A stretch of 64,000 nt of DNA from positions 62,001-126,000 of the forward strand of contig NZ_JAKCFB010000010.1 in the NCBI RefSeq assembly GCF_024198235.1, read 5' to 3'. Every line of letters begins with the position of its first letter. The stretch's first letter is position 1. Source of the DNA: Myxococcus dinghuensis (GTDB taxonomy: Bacteria > Myxococcota > Myxococcia > Myxococcales > Myxococcaceae). The position numbers were made by a program, and so were the translations under genes. Below the pieces are notes generated by a model, which was not told the origin of the DNA, made no database searches, and was given only the letters and a program-made list of their open reading frames with translations. Positions 1-7,169 of the stretch are shown here, piece by piece.

Positions 1-20
1 CGGGCCGGGGTGGGCGGGCG

Positions 21-800
21 CTAGACGGAGATGAGGCCCTTGCGGATTCCCTCGGTGACGGCCTCGACGCGGTTGGTCACCTCGAGCTTCCGGTAGATGT
101 GCTCGAGGTGGGTGCGGATGGTGGCCTTGCTGAGGCTGAGCAGGCGCGCGGCCTCGCTGTTGGAGACGCCCTTGGCGATGAGCTGGAGGATCTCCCGCTC
201 GCGGTCCGACAGGGGCTTGAGCGGGGGCTCCTCGGAGGCGGCGGGGGCGGCGGGCTCGGCCTCCGGAGGGGGGGACGCGGCGGAGGCACCCTCCAACGGC
301 TCGGTGGGCACGGGCGCGGTGTCCGGCTCCACGCGGAAGTGGCGCAGCAGGCGGCGGGCGAGGTTGGGCTGGATGACGGTGCCGCCCGCGCGGACCTCCT
401 TGATGGCCTCGATGATCTTGTCGACCGGCGAGCCCTTGAGCATGTAGCCGGAGGCGCCCGCCTTCACGGCCTCCAGCACTTTGTCCTCCTCGTCGAAGAT
501 GGTGAAGATGAGGATCTCCATCTTCGGGTAGCGCGCCTTCACCTCGCGCGTGACGTCGATGCCGCTCATGCGCGGCAGGCCCAGGTCGAGCAGGAGCACG
601 TCGGGCTGGAGCCGGGGGACGTCCTCGAGCGCGGCCTCGCCCGACAGCGCGGTGCCGACGATGTCGATGTCCGGGTGGCCCTCGAAGAGGCGGAGCTGGT
701 TCTTGAGGATCTTCGTCTGGTCCTCCACCACGAAGACGCGGATGGGCGTCTGGGGGGAAGTGGTGGGAGGCTGAGGCGCGTCCACGGGGGCTCCGGTCAT
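21..800 (-). CDS. LuxR/NarL-family response regulator
   Basis: DNA-binding response regulator of 259 residues. The N-terminal receiver domain (about residues 20-140) has the acidic pair E26/D27, phospho-acceptor D72 in LLLDLGLP, T100 and K122, so it looks phosphorylatable. A Pro/Ala/Glu-rich linker (about 155-195) leads to a LuxR-type helix-turn-helix starting at LSDREREILQLIAKG. The start ATG overlaps the stop codon of the sensor kinase gene by 4 bases (ATGA), so the two are translationally coupled and should form one signalling pair. No target is visible. The linker is longer than in typical NarL proteins. Function assignment is firm at family level only. Confidence 0.95.
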   Translation of the reverse strand: MTGAPVDAPQPPTTSPQTPIRVFVVEDQTKILKNQLRLFEGHPDIDIVGTALSGEAALEDVPRLQPDVLLLDLGLPRMSGIDVTREVKARYPKMEILIFTIFDEEDKVLEAVKAGASGYMLKGSPVDKIIEAIKEVRAGGTVIQPNLARRLLRHFRVEPDTAPVPTEPLEGASAASPPPEAEPAAPAASEEPPLKPLSDREREILQLIAKGVSNSEAARLLSLSKATIRTHLEHIYRKLEVTNRVEAVTEGIRKGLISV

Positions 801-2083
801 GACTGGGGGCAGGGAAGGGAGAAGGCCACCTGGGCGCCATTGCCCGGTGACGCGTCGACGATGAGCTGGCCGCCGAGCTTCATGGCGCGCTCGCGCATGT
901 TCAACAGGCCGTAGTGTCCGCGCGGTGTGCGCTGCGGGTCGAAGCCCTTGCCGTCGTCGCGGACGATGAGGTGCACGCGGTCATCGGTGTAGTCGAGCCG
1001 GACGTGCACGCTCCTGGCCTCCGCGTGCTTCACCGCGTTGGAGAGGCACTCCTGGAGGATGCGGAAGAGGGCGAGCTGCGCGTCCGGGGACAGCTTGCGC
1101 TGGCTGCCGGTGCGCTCGAAGTGGACGGGCAGGCCGGTGCGGTCGTTGAACGTCTTGGCGTAGTCCTCCAGGCCCTGCGACAGCTCGAAGTCCTCGCGCA
1201 TCATCCGCAGCGAGCGGCGCAGCTCCTCGATGGACTCCTCCGCCGTGGCCTTCAGCTCGCGGATCTCCGAGCGCAGGCCGTCCTCGCGCGCCAGGTTCAG
1301 GATGAACTCGGCCTGGATGATCATCGACGAGAGCGACGCGCCCAGGCCGTCGTGGATCTCCCGCGCCAGCCGGTTGCGCTCCTCCACCACGGCCAGCTCC
1401 TTGAGGTCTCCCTGGAGCGCGACGACCTCGCGGTGCGCGGCGGCCTCGCGCTCGTTCAGGTACACGAGCACGTAGACGATGATGAAGTTGAGCGCCAGGT
1501 ACCAGAGCAGCGTGAGCAGCTCCACCGCCGTCACCGAGCGGTTGAGCAGCAGGTCCAGCCGCGTGGTGATGGGCAGCGCGAGCAGCGGCGGGAGGATGGC
1601 CAGCGGCTTGGGGTAGAGGATGGAGAAGAGCGTGGTGAACAGCAGCTGCGTGGCGAGCAGCGGGCTCTGGAGGCCGCCGCCCACCTGGGGTTTGGCGATG
1701 AGCACGACCAGGATGACCAGGTCCATGCACAGCGTGGTGTACGTCACCCAGCGGCCGGCCTTCGGGTGGTCGATGACGAGCAGGTTCGCGACGCTGTAGA
1801 GCAGCATCGTGAAGTAGCCGAGGAACGAGAAGGCGCCCGTCAGGCCGAAGTATCCGCTCCACGTGGGCACCGCGAGGATGAGCAGGCCCAGGGTGAGGAA
1901 CATCATGCGCGCGTAGAACAGCGCGCGGGCGCGGGCCACGAACCGGTCCTGTTCCCAGGAGGCGGCGGCCTGCTCGGCGGAGACGGTGTCCGTCAACTTG
2001 CGGCGCGTGAGGACCTCGCGCACGCGGGCGCGGAGGTCGCTGCTGGCCGGGGTCTCCTCGCCCAGGGCGAGATTCGAATCCAT
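797..2083 (-). CDS. membrane sensor histidine kinase, DegS/NarX (HisKA_3) type
   Basis: Sensor kinase of 428 residues, partner of the LuxR-type regulator with which it overlaps by 4 bases. About six hydrophobic segments occupy residues 50-210 without a large periplasmic loop, suggesting sensing in or near the membrane. The HisKA_3 dimerisation region has the phospho-acceptor in EERNRLAREIHDGLG, followed by an HATPase domain with the N-box region ILQECLSNAVKHA and the G motif RDDGKGFD. The ATG at 2083 starts a hydrophilic N-terminus. Stimulus unknown. It is the first gene of a two-gene minus-strand operon. Confidence 0.95.
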   Translation of the reverse strand: MDSNLALGEETPASSDLRARVREVLTRRKLTDTVSAEQAAASWEQDRFVARARALFYARMMFLTLGLLILAVPTWSGYFGLTGAFSFLGYFTMLLYSVANLLVIDHPKAGRWVTYTTLCMDLVILVVLIAKPQVGGGLQSPLLATQLLFTTLFSILYPKPLAILPPLLALPITTRLDLLLNRSVTAVELLTLLWYLALNFIIVYVLVYLNEREAAAHREVVALQGDLKELAVVEERNRLAREIHDGLGASLSSMIIQAEFILNLAREDGLRSEIRELKATAEESIEELRRSLRMMREDFELSQGLEDYAKTFNDRTGLPVHFERTGSQRKLSPDAQLALFRILQECLSNAVKHAEARSVHVRLDYTDDRVHLIVRDDGKGFDPQRTPRGHYGLLNMRERAMKLGGQLIVDASPGNGAQVAFSLPCPQS

Positions 2084-2137
2084 TGGGGCGCAGCTTACGG
2101 GAGCAACCGGGGGGCCGGGAATCCCGAGGTGGGCCTT

Positions 2138-2163
2138 CCTCCCCTCCAGCCAGGCAGGGGAGG
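2138..2163 (-). terminator. hairpin after the lipoprotein gene
   Basis: Perfect 8-bp inverted repeat CCTCCCCT / AGGGGAGG with a 10-base loop, 17 bases past the stop codon of the minus-strand lipoprotein gene. It has no U-tract, so it may be a weak terminator or an RNA 3' end stabiliser. Confidence 0.45.
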
Positions 2164-2179
2164 CCTCCGGGCCCGCGCG

Positions 2180-2683
2180 TCAGCGGGGACGCGGCGGCGT
2201 CATGCAGACCTTGCGGGCCTCGGGGTGCTGCTCGAAGACGTAGGTCAGCCGGTCCTTGGACTCACCGGTGCGCTCGTCGAACAGGGGCGTGCCGCCTGCG
2301 TACATGCTGCCCTCGGGGTGTCCGTAGGCGTCCAACTGGTGCTTCTTCAGCCAGCGGTCCACGCAGCCCTGGAGGGTCGCGTCGTCCACGCCCGCGTCCT
2401 TGTCCTTGCGCGGGCGCGTGTCGGTGGCGCCGTCCTGGCCGCTCCCGGTCTTCGCCACGTCATCCGGGGTGACCTTGCCCGAGCCCGGGGGCGTGGCCGA
2501 GGCGTCCGGGGCGGGCGCGGGTGACTCCGTCGGGGAGGGGGCCGTCTTCGTGGCGTCCGTCTGGGGGTCGGCGCCGAGCGTCGATGCGTCCGCGGGGCCG
2601 GAGGACTCCCCGGTGTTCTTGTGACAACCCACCCCGAGCAGCAGGGTGGTGGAAAAGACGAGCACGCCGGTCAGGTTTCTCAT
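2180..2683 (-). CDS. small lipoprotein of unknown function
   Basis: Predicted 167-residue lipoprotein. The start ATG at 2683 gives a good signal peptide (MRNLTGVLVFSTTLLLGVGC) ending in a lipobox with C20; the reading frame stays open upstream to 2773, but that part is not signal-like. After the lipidated Cys comes a Ser/Thr/Pro/Ala/Asp-rich linker to about residue 85, then a small domain with VDRWLKKHQLDAYG and CMTPP near the end. No known domain recognised. It is transcribed away from the ThiF-family gene and shares a 125-bp divergent spacer with it. Confidence 0.8.
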   Translation of the reverse strand: MRNLTGVLVFSTTLLLGVGCHKNTGESSGPADASTLGADPQTDATKTAPSPTESPAPAPDASATPPGSGKVTPDDVAKTGSGQDGATDTRPRKDKDAGVDDATLQGCVDRWLKKHQLDAYGHPEGSMYAGGTPLFDERTGESKDRLTYVFEQHPEARKVCMTPPRPR

Positions 2684-2808
2684 ATGTCCTGGCAGGTGGG
2701 GTCCGCCGCGAAGCGGGACGGTGGGAGGGCGTCTGCGCCCGACTGTTGCCTGGTGCGACGCCGGGGGCCGCACGTTATTCGCATCCGCCCCCGCGGAGCA
2801 GCAATCCG

Positions 2809-3588
2809 ATGCACGGCCACGACGAAGAACACCACCATCCCCGGATTCCCCAGGCTTCCCGCATCGAGCGCGCCCGCGTGCTCGTCGTGGGGGCAGGGGG
2901 GCTCGGTTGTCCCGCGTCGCTGGCGCTCGCGCAGGCGGGTGTCGGCCACCTGACGCTGGCGGACCCGGACCGGGTGGACGTGACGAACCTCCCCCGCCAG
3001 CTCTGGCACCGGCCCGGGGACGTGGGGCGCAACAAGGCGGAGTCCGCGGCGGCGGGGCTCGCGCGCGCCTTCCCCGCGCTGACGACGGACGTGGTGCCCG
3101 AGCGCGTGGACGCGGACAACGTCGAGGGCCTGTTCCGCGCGCACGACGTCGTCATCGACGCGACGGACGGCGTGGCGACGAAGTTCTTCCTGTCGGACGT
3201 CGCGGTGCTCACGGGCGTCCCGCTCGTCTACGGCGGGGTGCTGCGGATGCAGGGCCAGGCCATGCGGGTGGAGCCGGGCGGGCCCTGTCTGCGGTGTCTC
3301 TACGAGGCGCCTCCGCCGCCGGACGCGGTGCCCACGTGCGCGCAGGCCGGGGTGCTCGGCTCGCTCGCGGGGCTGGTGGGCGCGGTGCAGGCGCTGCTGT
3401 CGCTGGAGCTCCTGGCGGGGGTCGCCCGGCGCGTGCCCGGCGAGGCGTCGCTGCACGTGCTCGACGCGTCGTCGCTCACGGGCCGGCTCACGCGCGTGCG
3501 GCGGGCGGAGGACTGCGCCGGCTGCCTCGTCACGCAGGTGCCGCCGTTCCCCGAGGACGCGGGAGAGGGAGGGGCCTGTGCGCGCTGA
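2809..3588 (+). CDS. ThiF/MoeB (E1-like) adenylyltransferase lacking the N-terminal Arg-finger segment
   Basis: E1-like enzyme of 259 residues expected to adenylate the C-terminal Gly-Gly of a ubiquitin-fold sulfur carrier. It has the Rossmann loop GAGGLG (28-33), the ATP-contacting run N60-L-P-R63-Q and K76, acidic DATD (117-120), zinc Cys pairs C160/C163 and C236/C239, and a conserved Cys in PTCAQAGVLG (C177). The usual MoeB/ThiF N-terminus with the RYSRQ arginine motif is missing: a short His/acidic stretch leads straight into the Rossmann fold. That motif is found in the separate protein encoded at 4118. First gene of a five-gene sulfur-carrier cassette; its end overlaps the TusA gene by 11 bases. 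The ATG at 2809 was chosen as the only start giving a sensible N-terminus. Confidence 0.9.
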   Translation: MHGHDEEHHHPRIPQASRIERARVLVVGAGGLGCPASLALAQAGVGHLTLADPDRVDVTNLPRQLWHRPGDVGRNKAESAAAGLARAFPALTTDVVPERVDADNVEGLFRAHDVVIDATDGVATKFFLSDVAVLTGVPLVYGGVLRMQGQAMRVEPGGPCLRCLYEAPPPPDAVPTCAQAGVLGSLAGLVGAVQALLSLELLAGVARRVPGEASLHVLDASSLTGRLTRVRRAEDCAGCLVTQVPPFPEDAGEGGACAR

Positions 3589-3835
3589 GGACGTCGGCGA
3601 GGGCGTGGGGGCGACGCTGGACATCACCCGCGAGGTCTGTCCGATGACCTACGTGCGCACCAAGCTGAAGCTGGAGGCGCTCGAGGCCGGGGCCCTGCTG
3701 GAGGTCATCCTCCGGGGCGCGGAGCCGCTGAAGAACGTGCCACGCAACGCGAGCGAGGAGGGGCACGTCGTCGTGTCGCTCGACGCCCGCCCGGACGGGA
3801 CGCACCGGCTGGTGCTTCGCAAGCAGGGACGCTGA
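3578..3835 (+). CDS. TusA/SirA-family sulfurtransferase
   Basis: Small 85-residue protein of the TusA fold, which carries persulfide sulfur on a conserved Cys. The family signature appears as REVCPMTYVRTKLKLEALE, with the sulfur-carrying Cys in CPM near residue 22. GTG start at 3578, preceded by a GA-rich ribosome site inside the end of the thiF-like gene and overlapping it by 11 bases. Known family role: relay of sulfur between a donor and an acceptor. Here it probably supplies sulfur to the MoaD-like carrier activated by the neighbouring E1-like protein (inference from context). Confidence 0.9.
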   Translation: MRAEDVGEGVGATLDITREVCPMTYVRTKLKLEALEAGALLEVILRGAEPLKNVPRNASEEGHVVVSLDARPDGTHRLVLRKQGR

Positions 3836-3838
3836 GCC

Positions 3839-4111
3839 ATGGCGACCATCCGCATCCCCACGACGATGCGCGCGCTGACGCGCAACCAGGCGGAGGTGGA
3901 GGCCTCCGGCGCGACCGTGCGCGAGGTGCTCCGGGACCTCGACGCGCGCTACCCCGGCCTGGGGACCCGGTTGCTGGACGAGCGCGGCGCGGTGAGGCGG
4001 TACGTGAACGTCTTCCTCAACGACGAGGACATCCGCGGCCTCGCGGAGCTGGACACGCCGGTGCGCGACGCGGATCGGCTCACCCTGATCCCCGCGATGG
4101 CGGGAGGCTGA
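3839..4111 (+). CDS. MoaD/ThiS-family ubiquitin-like sulfur carrier
   Basis: Ubiquitin-fold sulfur carrier of 90 residues ending in the diagnostic Gly-Gly (IPAMAGG). It has the usual MoaD-like pattern: TVREVLRDLDARYPG helix, a central VNVFLNDEDIR strand-turn and DRLTLIPAMAGG at the end. The exposed C-terminus needs no trimming to become E1-competent. It lies 3 bases after the TusA gene and 6 bases before the second E1-like gene. By analogy with CysO of actinobacteria it may become a thiocarboxylate that gives sulfur to an amino-acid or cofactor pathway; its exact acceptor is not shown by the sequence. Confidence 0.92.
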   Translation: MATIRIPTTMRALTRNQAEVEASGATVREVLRDLDARYPGLGTRLLDERGAVRRYVNVFLNDEDIRGLAELDTPVRDADRLTLIPAMAGG

Positions 4112-4117
4112 CGCTCC

Positions 4118-4759
4118 ATGGCCCTGCGAGAAGATCAGATCCTCCGCTATTCGCGGCAGATCCTCCTGAAGGACGTGGGGGGCCGCGGGCAGGAGGCGCT
4201 GCTGGCGGGGGGCGCGCGCGTGGACGCGACGGGGGCGGCGGGGATGACCGCGGCCGCGTACCTCGCCGGCGGCGGTACACCCGTGTCGGCGGTGGGCGCG
4301 TTGACGCTGGGCCCGTGGGCCCCTGGCTTCCTGGTGGCGGCCCGGGACATCGGGCAGCCGGTGACGACGACCCTGGCCCGCGAGGTGCCGGCCCTGAACC
4401 CGGACGCCGCCGGCACCGGGCGAGGCGAGGGGCTGATCGCGGAGCTGCCCACGGCGTGGAGCGGCGAGGCGCCGTGGGTGGCCCTGTGCGGCGATGGCTT
4501 CCGCGCGGGCGTCGTCTACCGGGGGCCCCAGGGATGCCTCTGGTGCTTCGGCGAGACGGTGCGCCACCTGGACTCGCCGCCGGACGGGGCGCTCGGCGTG
4601 GCGGTGGGCGCGCTGGGGGCGCTCGTGTTCCAGCGGCTGCGGCTGGGGGTGGGACCCTCGCTGGGAGGCTGCTGGCTGAGGGCGCCCGGAGTGCTGGAGG
4701 ACATGGCCCTGCGGCGATGTGCCCGGTGCGCCGCGAAGGCGGCGCCGGACGCGCCGTGA
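4118..4759 (+). CDS. degenerate ThiF/MoeB-like protein, probable E1 partner subunit
   Basis: A 213-residue protein opening with the N-terminal E1 signature ILRYSRQILLKDVGGRGQE, including R10, which aligns with the arginine that in MoeB reaches into the ATP site of the other subunit. The following Rossmann segment is decayed: instead of GxGGxG it reads DATGAAG, and the N-L-x-R-Q motif, the lysine and the conserved Cys of active enzymes are absent. Two zinc-type pairs remain (C140/C143 and C201/C204). It therefore looks catalytically dead but able to dimerise. Its features complement those of the E1-like protein at 2809, suggesting a heterodimer. Its stop overlaps the JAMM gene start (GTGA). 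Confidence 0.82.
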   Translation: MALREDQILRYSRQILLKDVGGRGQEALLAGGARVDATGAAGMTAAAYLAGGGTPVSAVGALTLGPWAPGFLVAARDIGQPVTTTLAREVPALNPDAAGTGRGEGLIAELPTAWSGEAPWVALCGDGFRAGVVYRGPQGCLWCFGETVRHLDSPPDGALGVAVGALGALVFQRLRLGVGPSLGGCWLRAPGVLEDMALRRCARCAAKAAPDAP

Positions 4760-5184
4760 CGCCCTGGCCGGACGGGCGCTGGCCCCAGGCCGTGCGCGAG
4801 GCCATCGTCCGGCACCTGGAGGCGTGCTACCCGGAGGAGGGGTGCGGGGTCGTCCTCCAGTCGAACCCGTCCGGGGACTGGCGCGTGTGCCCGCTGCGCA
4901 ACGCGTCCCCGTGCCCGGCCGTGGCCTACGCCTTCTCACCCGGGGAGTGGCTCGCCCTCTGCATCCAGGCGGAGGCGCGGGGAGAACGGGTCGTGTCCGT
5001 CTTCCACTCCCATGTAGATGCGCCTGCGACTTTCTCCGGCGTGGACCGTGACTTAGCTGCGCCAGACGGGCAGCCGTTGCTGCCCGATGTTTCCTACCTC
5101 ATCGCATCCGTACACCGGGGCTGTGTGACCTGGGTGTCCGAGTACGTGTGGCGGGATGGAGATTTTCAGGCGCAACGGGTCTGA
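4756..5184 (+). CDS. JAMM/M67-family zinc metallopeptidase (Mec-like)
   Basis: 142-residue JAB/JAMM isopeptidase. The full zinc motif is present: E28 in PEEGCG, then H84-S-H86, seven residues, S94 and D97. Bacterial members near MoaD-like genes, such as Mec of mycobacteria, release cysteine or remove residues after the Gly-Gly of the carrier. GTG start at 4756 overlaps the preceding stop by 4 bases; this start places the PEEGCG motif at the normal distance from the N-terminus. Last gene of the five-gene cassette; it would process or recycle the MoaD-like carrier (inference). Confidence 0.92.
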   Translation: MTPWPDGRWPQAVREAIVRHLEACYPEEGCGVVLQSNPSGDWRVCPLRNASPCPAVAYAFSPGEWLALCIQAEARGERVVSVFHSHVDAPATFSGVDRDLAAPDGQPLLPDVSYLIASVHRGCVTWVSEYVWRDGDFQAQRV

Positions 5185-5220
5185 AAAGACCATTTCAAGA
5201 ACGAAAAAGCCGAGTGACGG

Positions 5221-5238
5221 CAGGCACTTGACTGCCTG
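5221..5238. repeat. short perfect inverted repeat upstream of cysC
   Basis: CAGGCA / TGCCTG, 6-bp arms with a 6-base centre, lying 32 bases upstream of the putative -35 box of the adenylyl-sulfate-kinase-like gene. Possible operator half; nothing more can be said from sequence. Confidence 0.4.
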
Positions 5239-5280
5239 TTCCCCCCACCTGCGGAAAGGTGTGTGTGAATTGTCAAGTGC
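5224..5280. promoter_or_regulatory. 9-bp inverted repeat flanking and overlapping the cysC promoter
   Basis: GCACTTGAC at 5224-5232 is perfectly inverted as GTCAAGTGC at 5272-5280, with 39 bases between. The right arm covers part of the -35 hexamer TTGTCA. Two arms this far apart fit a pair of binding sites for one regulator, or a looped operator, acting on the downstream gene. Regulator unknown. Confidence 0.45.
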
Positions 5281-5299
5281 GTGGGTTTTCGTCTATAAC
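5270..5299 (+). promoter_or_regulatory. sigma-70-like promoter for the adenylyl-sulfate-kinase-like gene
   Basis: TTGTCA (5270-5275), 18-base spacer, TATAAC (5294-5299). Both hexamers match the housekeeping consensus well for such a GC-rich genome, and the region is locally A/T-rich. It gives the kinase gene its own promoter, apart from the five-gene cassette upstream. Confidence 0.6.
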
Positions 5300-5376
5300 C
5301 ACGGCCATCTTCGGATCTGCGGCGTCCCAACGCGACGTGCAAGAAGCGCTCCGGGCGCAGGGAGTTGAAAACCCTT

Positions 5377-6153
5377 ATGGCCTCCAACACTGGATTCACC
5401 CTCTGGCTGACCGGCATGTCCGGTACCGGGAAGAGCACCACCGCCGCCTACATCGCGGCGAGGCTCCGGCAGGTCGGCCGCAATGTGGAGATCCTCGACG
5501 AGGGCGACCTCGCGGATGAGCTCTGGGCGGGGCTGGGTGACTCGAAGGAGGAGCGCAATACCATCGCGGGGCGTCTGGGGTACGTGGCCAACGTGCTGAC
5601 CCGCAACGGCGTGGCGGCGCTGGTGCCGTGCGTGAGCCCGTACAAGGCGAAGCGCGAGGAGAACCGCCGCAGCATCGGCCGGTACGTCGAGGTCTACGTC
5701 GACTGCCCCACCGAGAAGCTCATCGAGCGCGACAGCTCGGGCCGCTACAAGAAGGCGCTCAACGGGGAGATCCCCAACTTCATCGGCATCACGGAGCCGT
5801 ACGAGCCGCCCACCTCGCCCGAGGTGACGATCCACTCCGACGTGGAGTCGGTGGAGGACGGCGCGGCGAAGATCTTCCAGTCGCTGCTCGACCTCGGCTA
5901 CATGTCGACGGAGGAGCTGAAGATCATCACCGGCAAGAAGATGAAGGCCAACCCGCTCCCGGAGAAGGGTGAGAAGCCGGAGAAGGGCGAGCCCAAGGCG
6001 CGGCGCGCGGAGGCGGCGCCCAAGGCGGCCGGTGGCGCGAAGGCGGCGGCCAAGACGGACAAGGGCGCCAAGGCGCGTCCGGCGACCCGGGCGGCCCGCG
6101 TGGCGAAGCCGGCGACGGCGGCCAAGAAGCCCGCGAAGCGCAAGGTCCGCTGA
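5377..6153 (+). CDS. cysC: adenylyl-sulfate kinase family protein with Lys/Ala-rich tail
   Basis: About 258 residues. The CysC-like kinase core has a P-loop (GMSGTGKST, 13-21) and the family block SPYKAKREENRR followed by YKKALNGEIPNFIGITEPYEPP, which match APS kinase regions for nucleotide and product binding. The substrate-side motif normally read as DGDNxRxGL is altered to LDEGDLADELWAGLG, so the phosphate acceptor may not be plain APS. From about residue 195 a Lys/Ala/Pro-rich basic tail ending KKPAKRKVR resembles histone-H1-like tails and is not part of the normal enzyme. ATG at 5377 was chosen because GGGAG lies about 12 bases upstream; the in-frame TTG at 5365 abuts that ribosome site. 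No cysD/cysN in the window. Confidence 0.82.
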   Translation: MASNTGFTLWLTGMSGTGKSTTAAYIAARLRQVGRNVEILDEGDLADELWAGLGDSKEERNTIAGRLGYVANVLTRNGVAALVPCVSPYKAKREENRRSIGRYVEVYVDCPTEKLIERDSSGRYKKALNGEIPNFIGITEPYEPPTSPEVTIHSDVESVEDGAAKIFQSLLDLGYMSTEELKIITGKKMKANPLPEKGEKPEKGEPKARRAEAAPKAAGGAKAAAKTDKGAKARPATRAARVAKPATAAKKPAKRKVR

Positions 6154-6261
6154 GGCGGGTGGTGGGCCCTTCCGGGGTCCATGATTACACTGCTGGAGAG
6201 GGCTCCAGGTTGCCGCGCGATGCGCGTGCAATCCGGGGCCCTTCCGTTTTAGGAGTGCCCC

Positions 6262-7155
6262 ATGTTGAGCCCCGAGCGAATCCAGGCCCTGTGTGAGTCG
6301 TCCCGTCCGAAGCTGGAGGCCATGCGCGCGGCGCTGCGGGCCCATGGCAGCGCGCTGGTCGCGTTCTCCGGCGGCGTGGACTCGACGTTCGTCTTGAAGG
6401 TGGCGGTGGAGGAGCTGGGCGAGCGGGCGCTGGCGCTCACGGCGCTGTCGGCGTCCGTGGCGCCGGAGGAGGCCGAGGAGGCGCGGGCGCTGGCGGCGCG
6501 GCTGGGCGCCCGGCACGTGGTGGTGAGCAGCAACGAGCTGGCGAACCCGCAGTACGCGGCCAACCCCACCAACCGCTGCTACTTCTGCAAGACGGAGCTT
6601 TACGACCTGTGCGAGGCCCGGCGCCAGGAGCTGGGGATGGCGGTGGTGCTGGACGGCTTCAACGCGGACGACTTCAAGGATCACCGCCCGGGACACAAGG
6701 CCGCGCGGGAGCACGCGGTGGTGTCGCCCCTGGCGGCCGCGGGGCTGACGAAGGACGAGATCCGCGCGTGGAGCCAGTCGCTGGGGCTGCCCACGTGGGA
6801 CAAGCCGCAGATGGCGTGCCTGGCGTCGCGGATTCCGTACGGCACGTCGGTGACGCGGGATCGGCTGCTGCAGATCGCCGCGGCGGAGTCGGAGCTGCGC
6901 AAGGCGGGCTTCCGGCAGTTCCGCGTGCGCTACCACGGCGAGGTGGCCCGGCTGGAGGTCGCGGCGGAGGAGTACGAGCGCTTCCTCCAGGCGGACGTGC
7001 GCCAGCGGATCAACACCGCGTTCCTGGCGCTGGGGTTCAAGTTCGTGGCGCTGGATCTGGAACCCTTCCGGTCCGGCCGCATGAACGAGGCCGCGGGCGT
7101 CACGAAGCCCGCGACCCAGGGCGCCACGGGCTTCGCGCTGCCGGTCGTGAGCTGA
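6262..7155 (+). CDS. larE: ATP-dependent sulfur transferase LarE family
   Basis: PP-loop ATPase of 297 residues. SGGVDST (36-42) is the pyrophosphatase loop. Family knowledge: LarE turns carboxylates of the nickel-pincer cofactor precursor into thiocarboxylates, using a sacrificial Cys or a cluster-bound sulfide. Here three Cys are placed to matter: C106 and C109 in NRCYFCK and C186 in MACLASRIPYGT, a pattern that suggests an Fe-S-type rather than single-use enzyme (inference). No larA, larB or larC is in the window. A good ribosome site (TAGGAG) precedes the ATG. It shares a sulfur theme with the genes from 2809 to 6153. Confidence 0.9.
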   Translation: MLSPERIQALCESSRPKLEAMRAALRAHGSALVAFSGGVDSTFVLKVAVEELGERALALTALSASVAPEEAEEARALAARLGARHVVVSSNELANPQYAANPTNRCYFCKTELYDLCEARRQELGMAVVLDGFNADDFKDHRPGHKAAREHAVVSPLAAAGLTKDEIRAWSQSLGLPTWDKPQMACLASRIPYGTSVTRDRLLQIAAAESELRKAGFRQFRVRYHGEVARLEVAAEEYERFLQADVRQRINTAFLALGFKFVALDLEPFRSGRMNEAAGVTKPATQGATGFALPVVS

Positions 7156-7169
7156 TCCGCGGCCACGTC

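Noticed and set aside
2521-2808. N-terminal extension of the E1-like gene
   Set aside because: The stretch overlaps the lipoprotein gene and the divergent promoter region and does not resemble an E1 N-terminus; the missing RYSRQ motif is not there.
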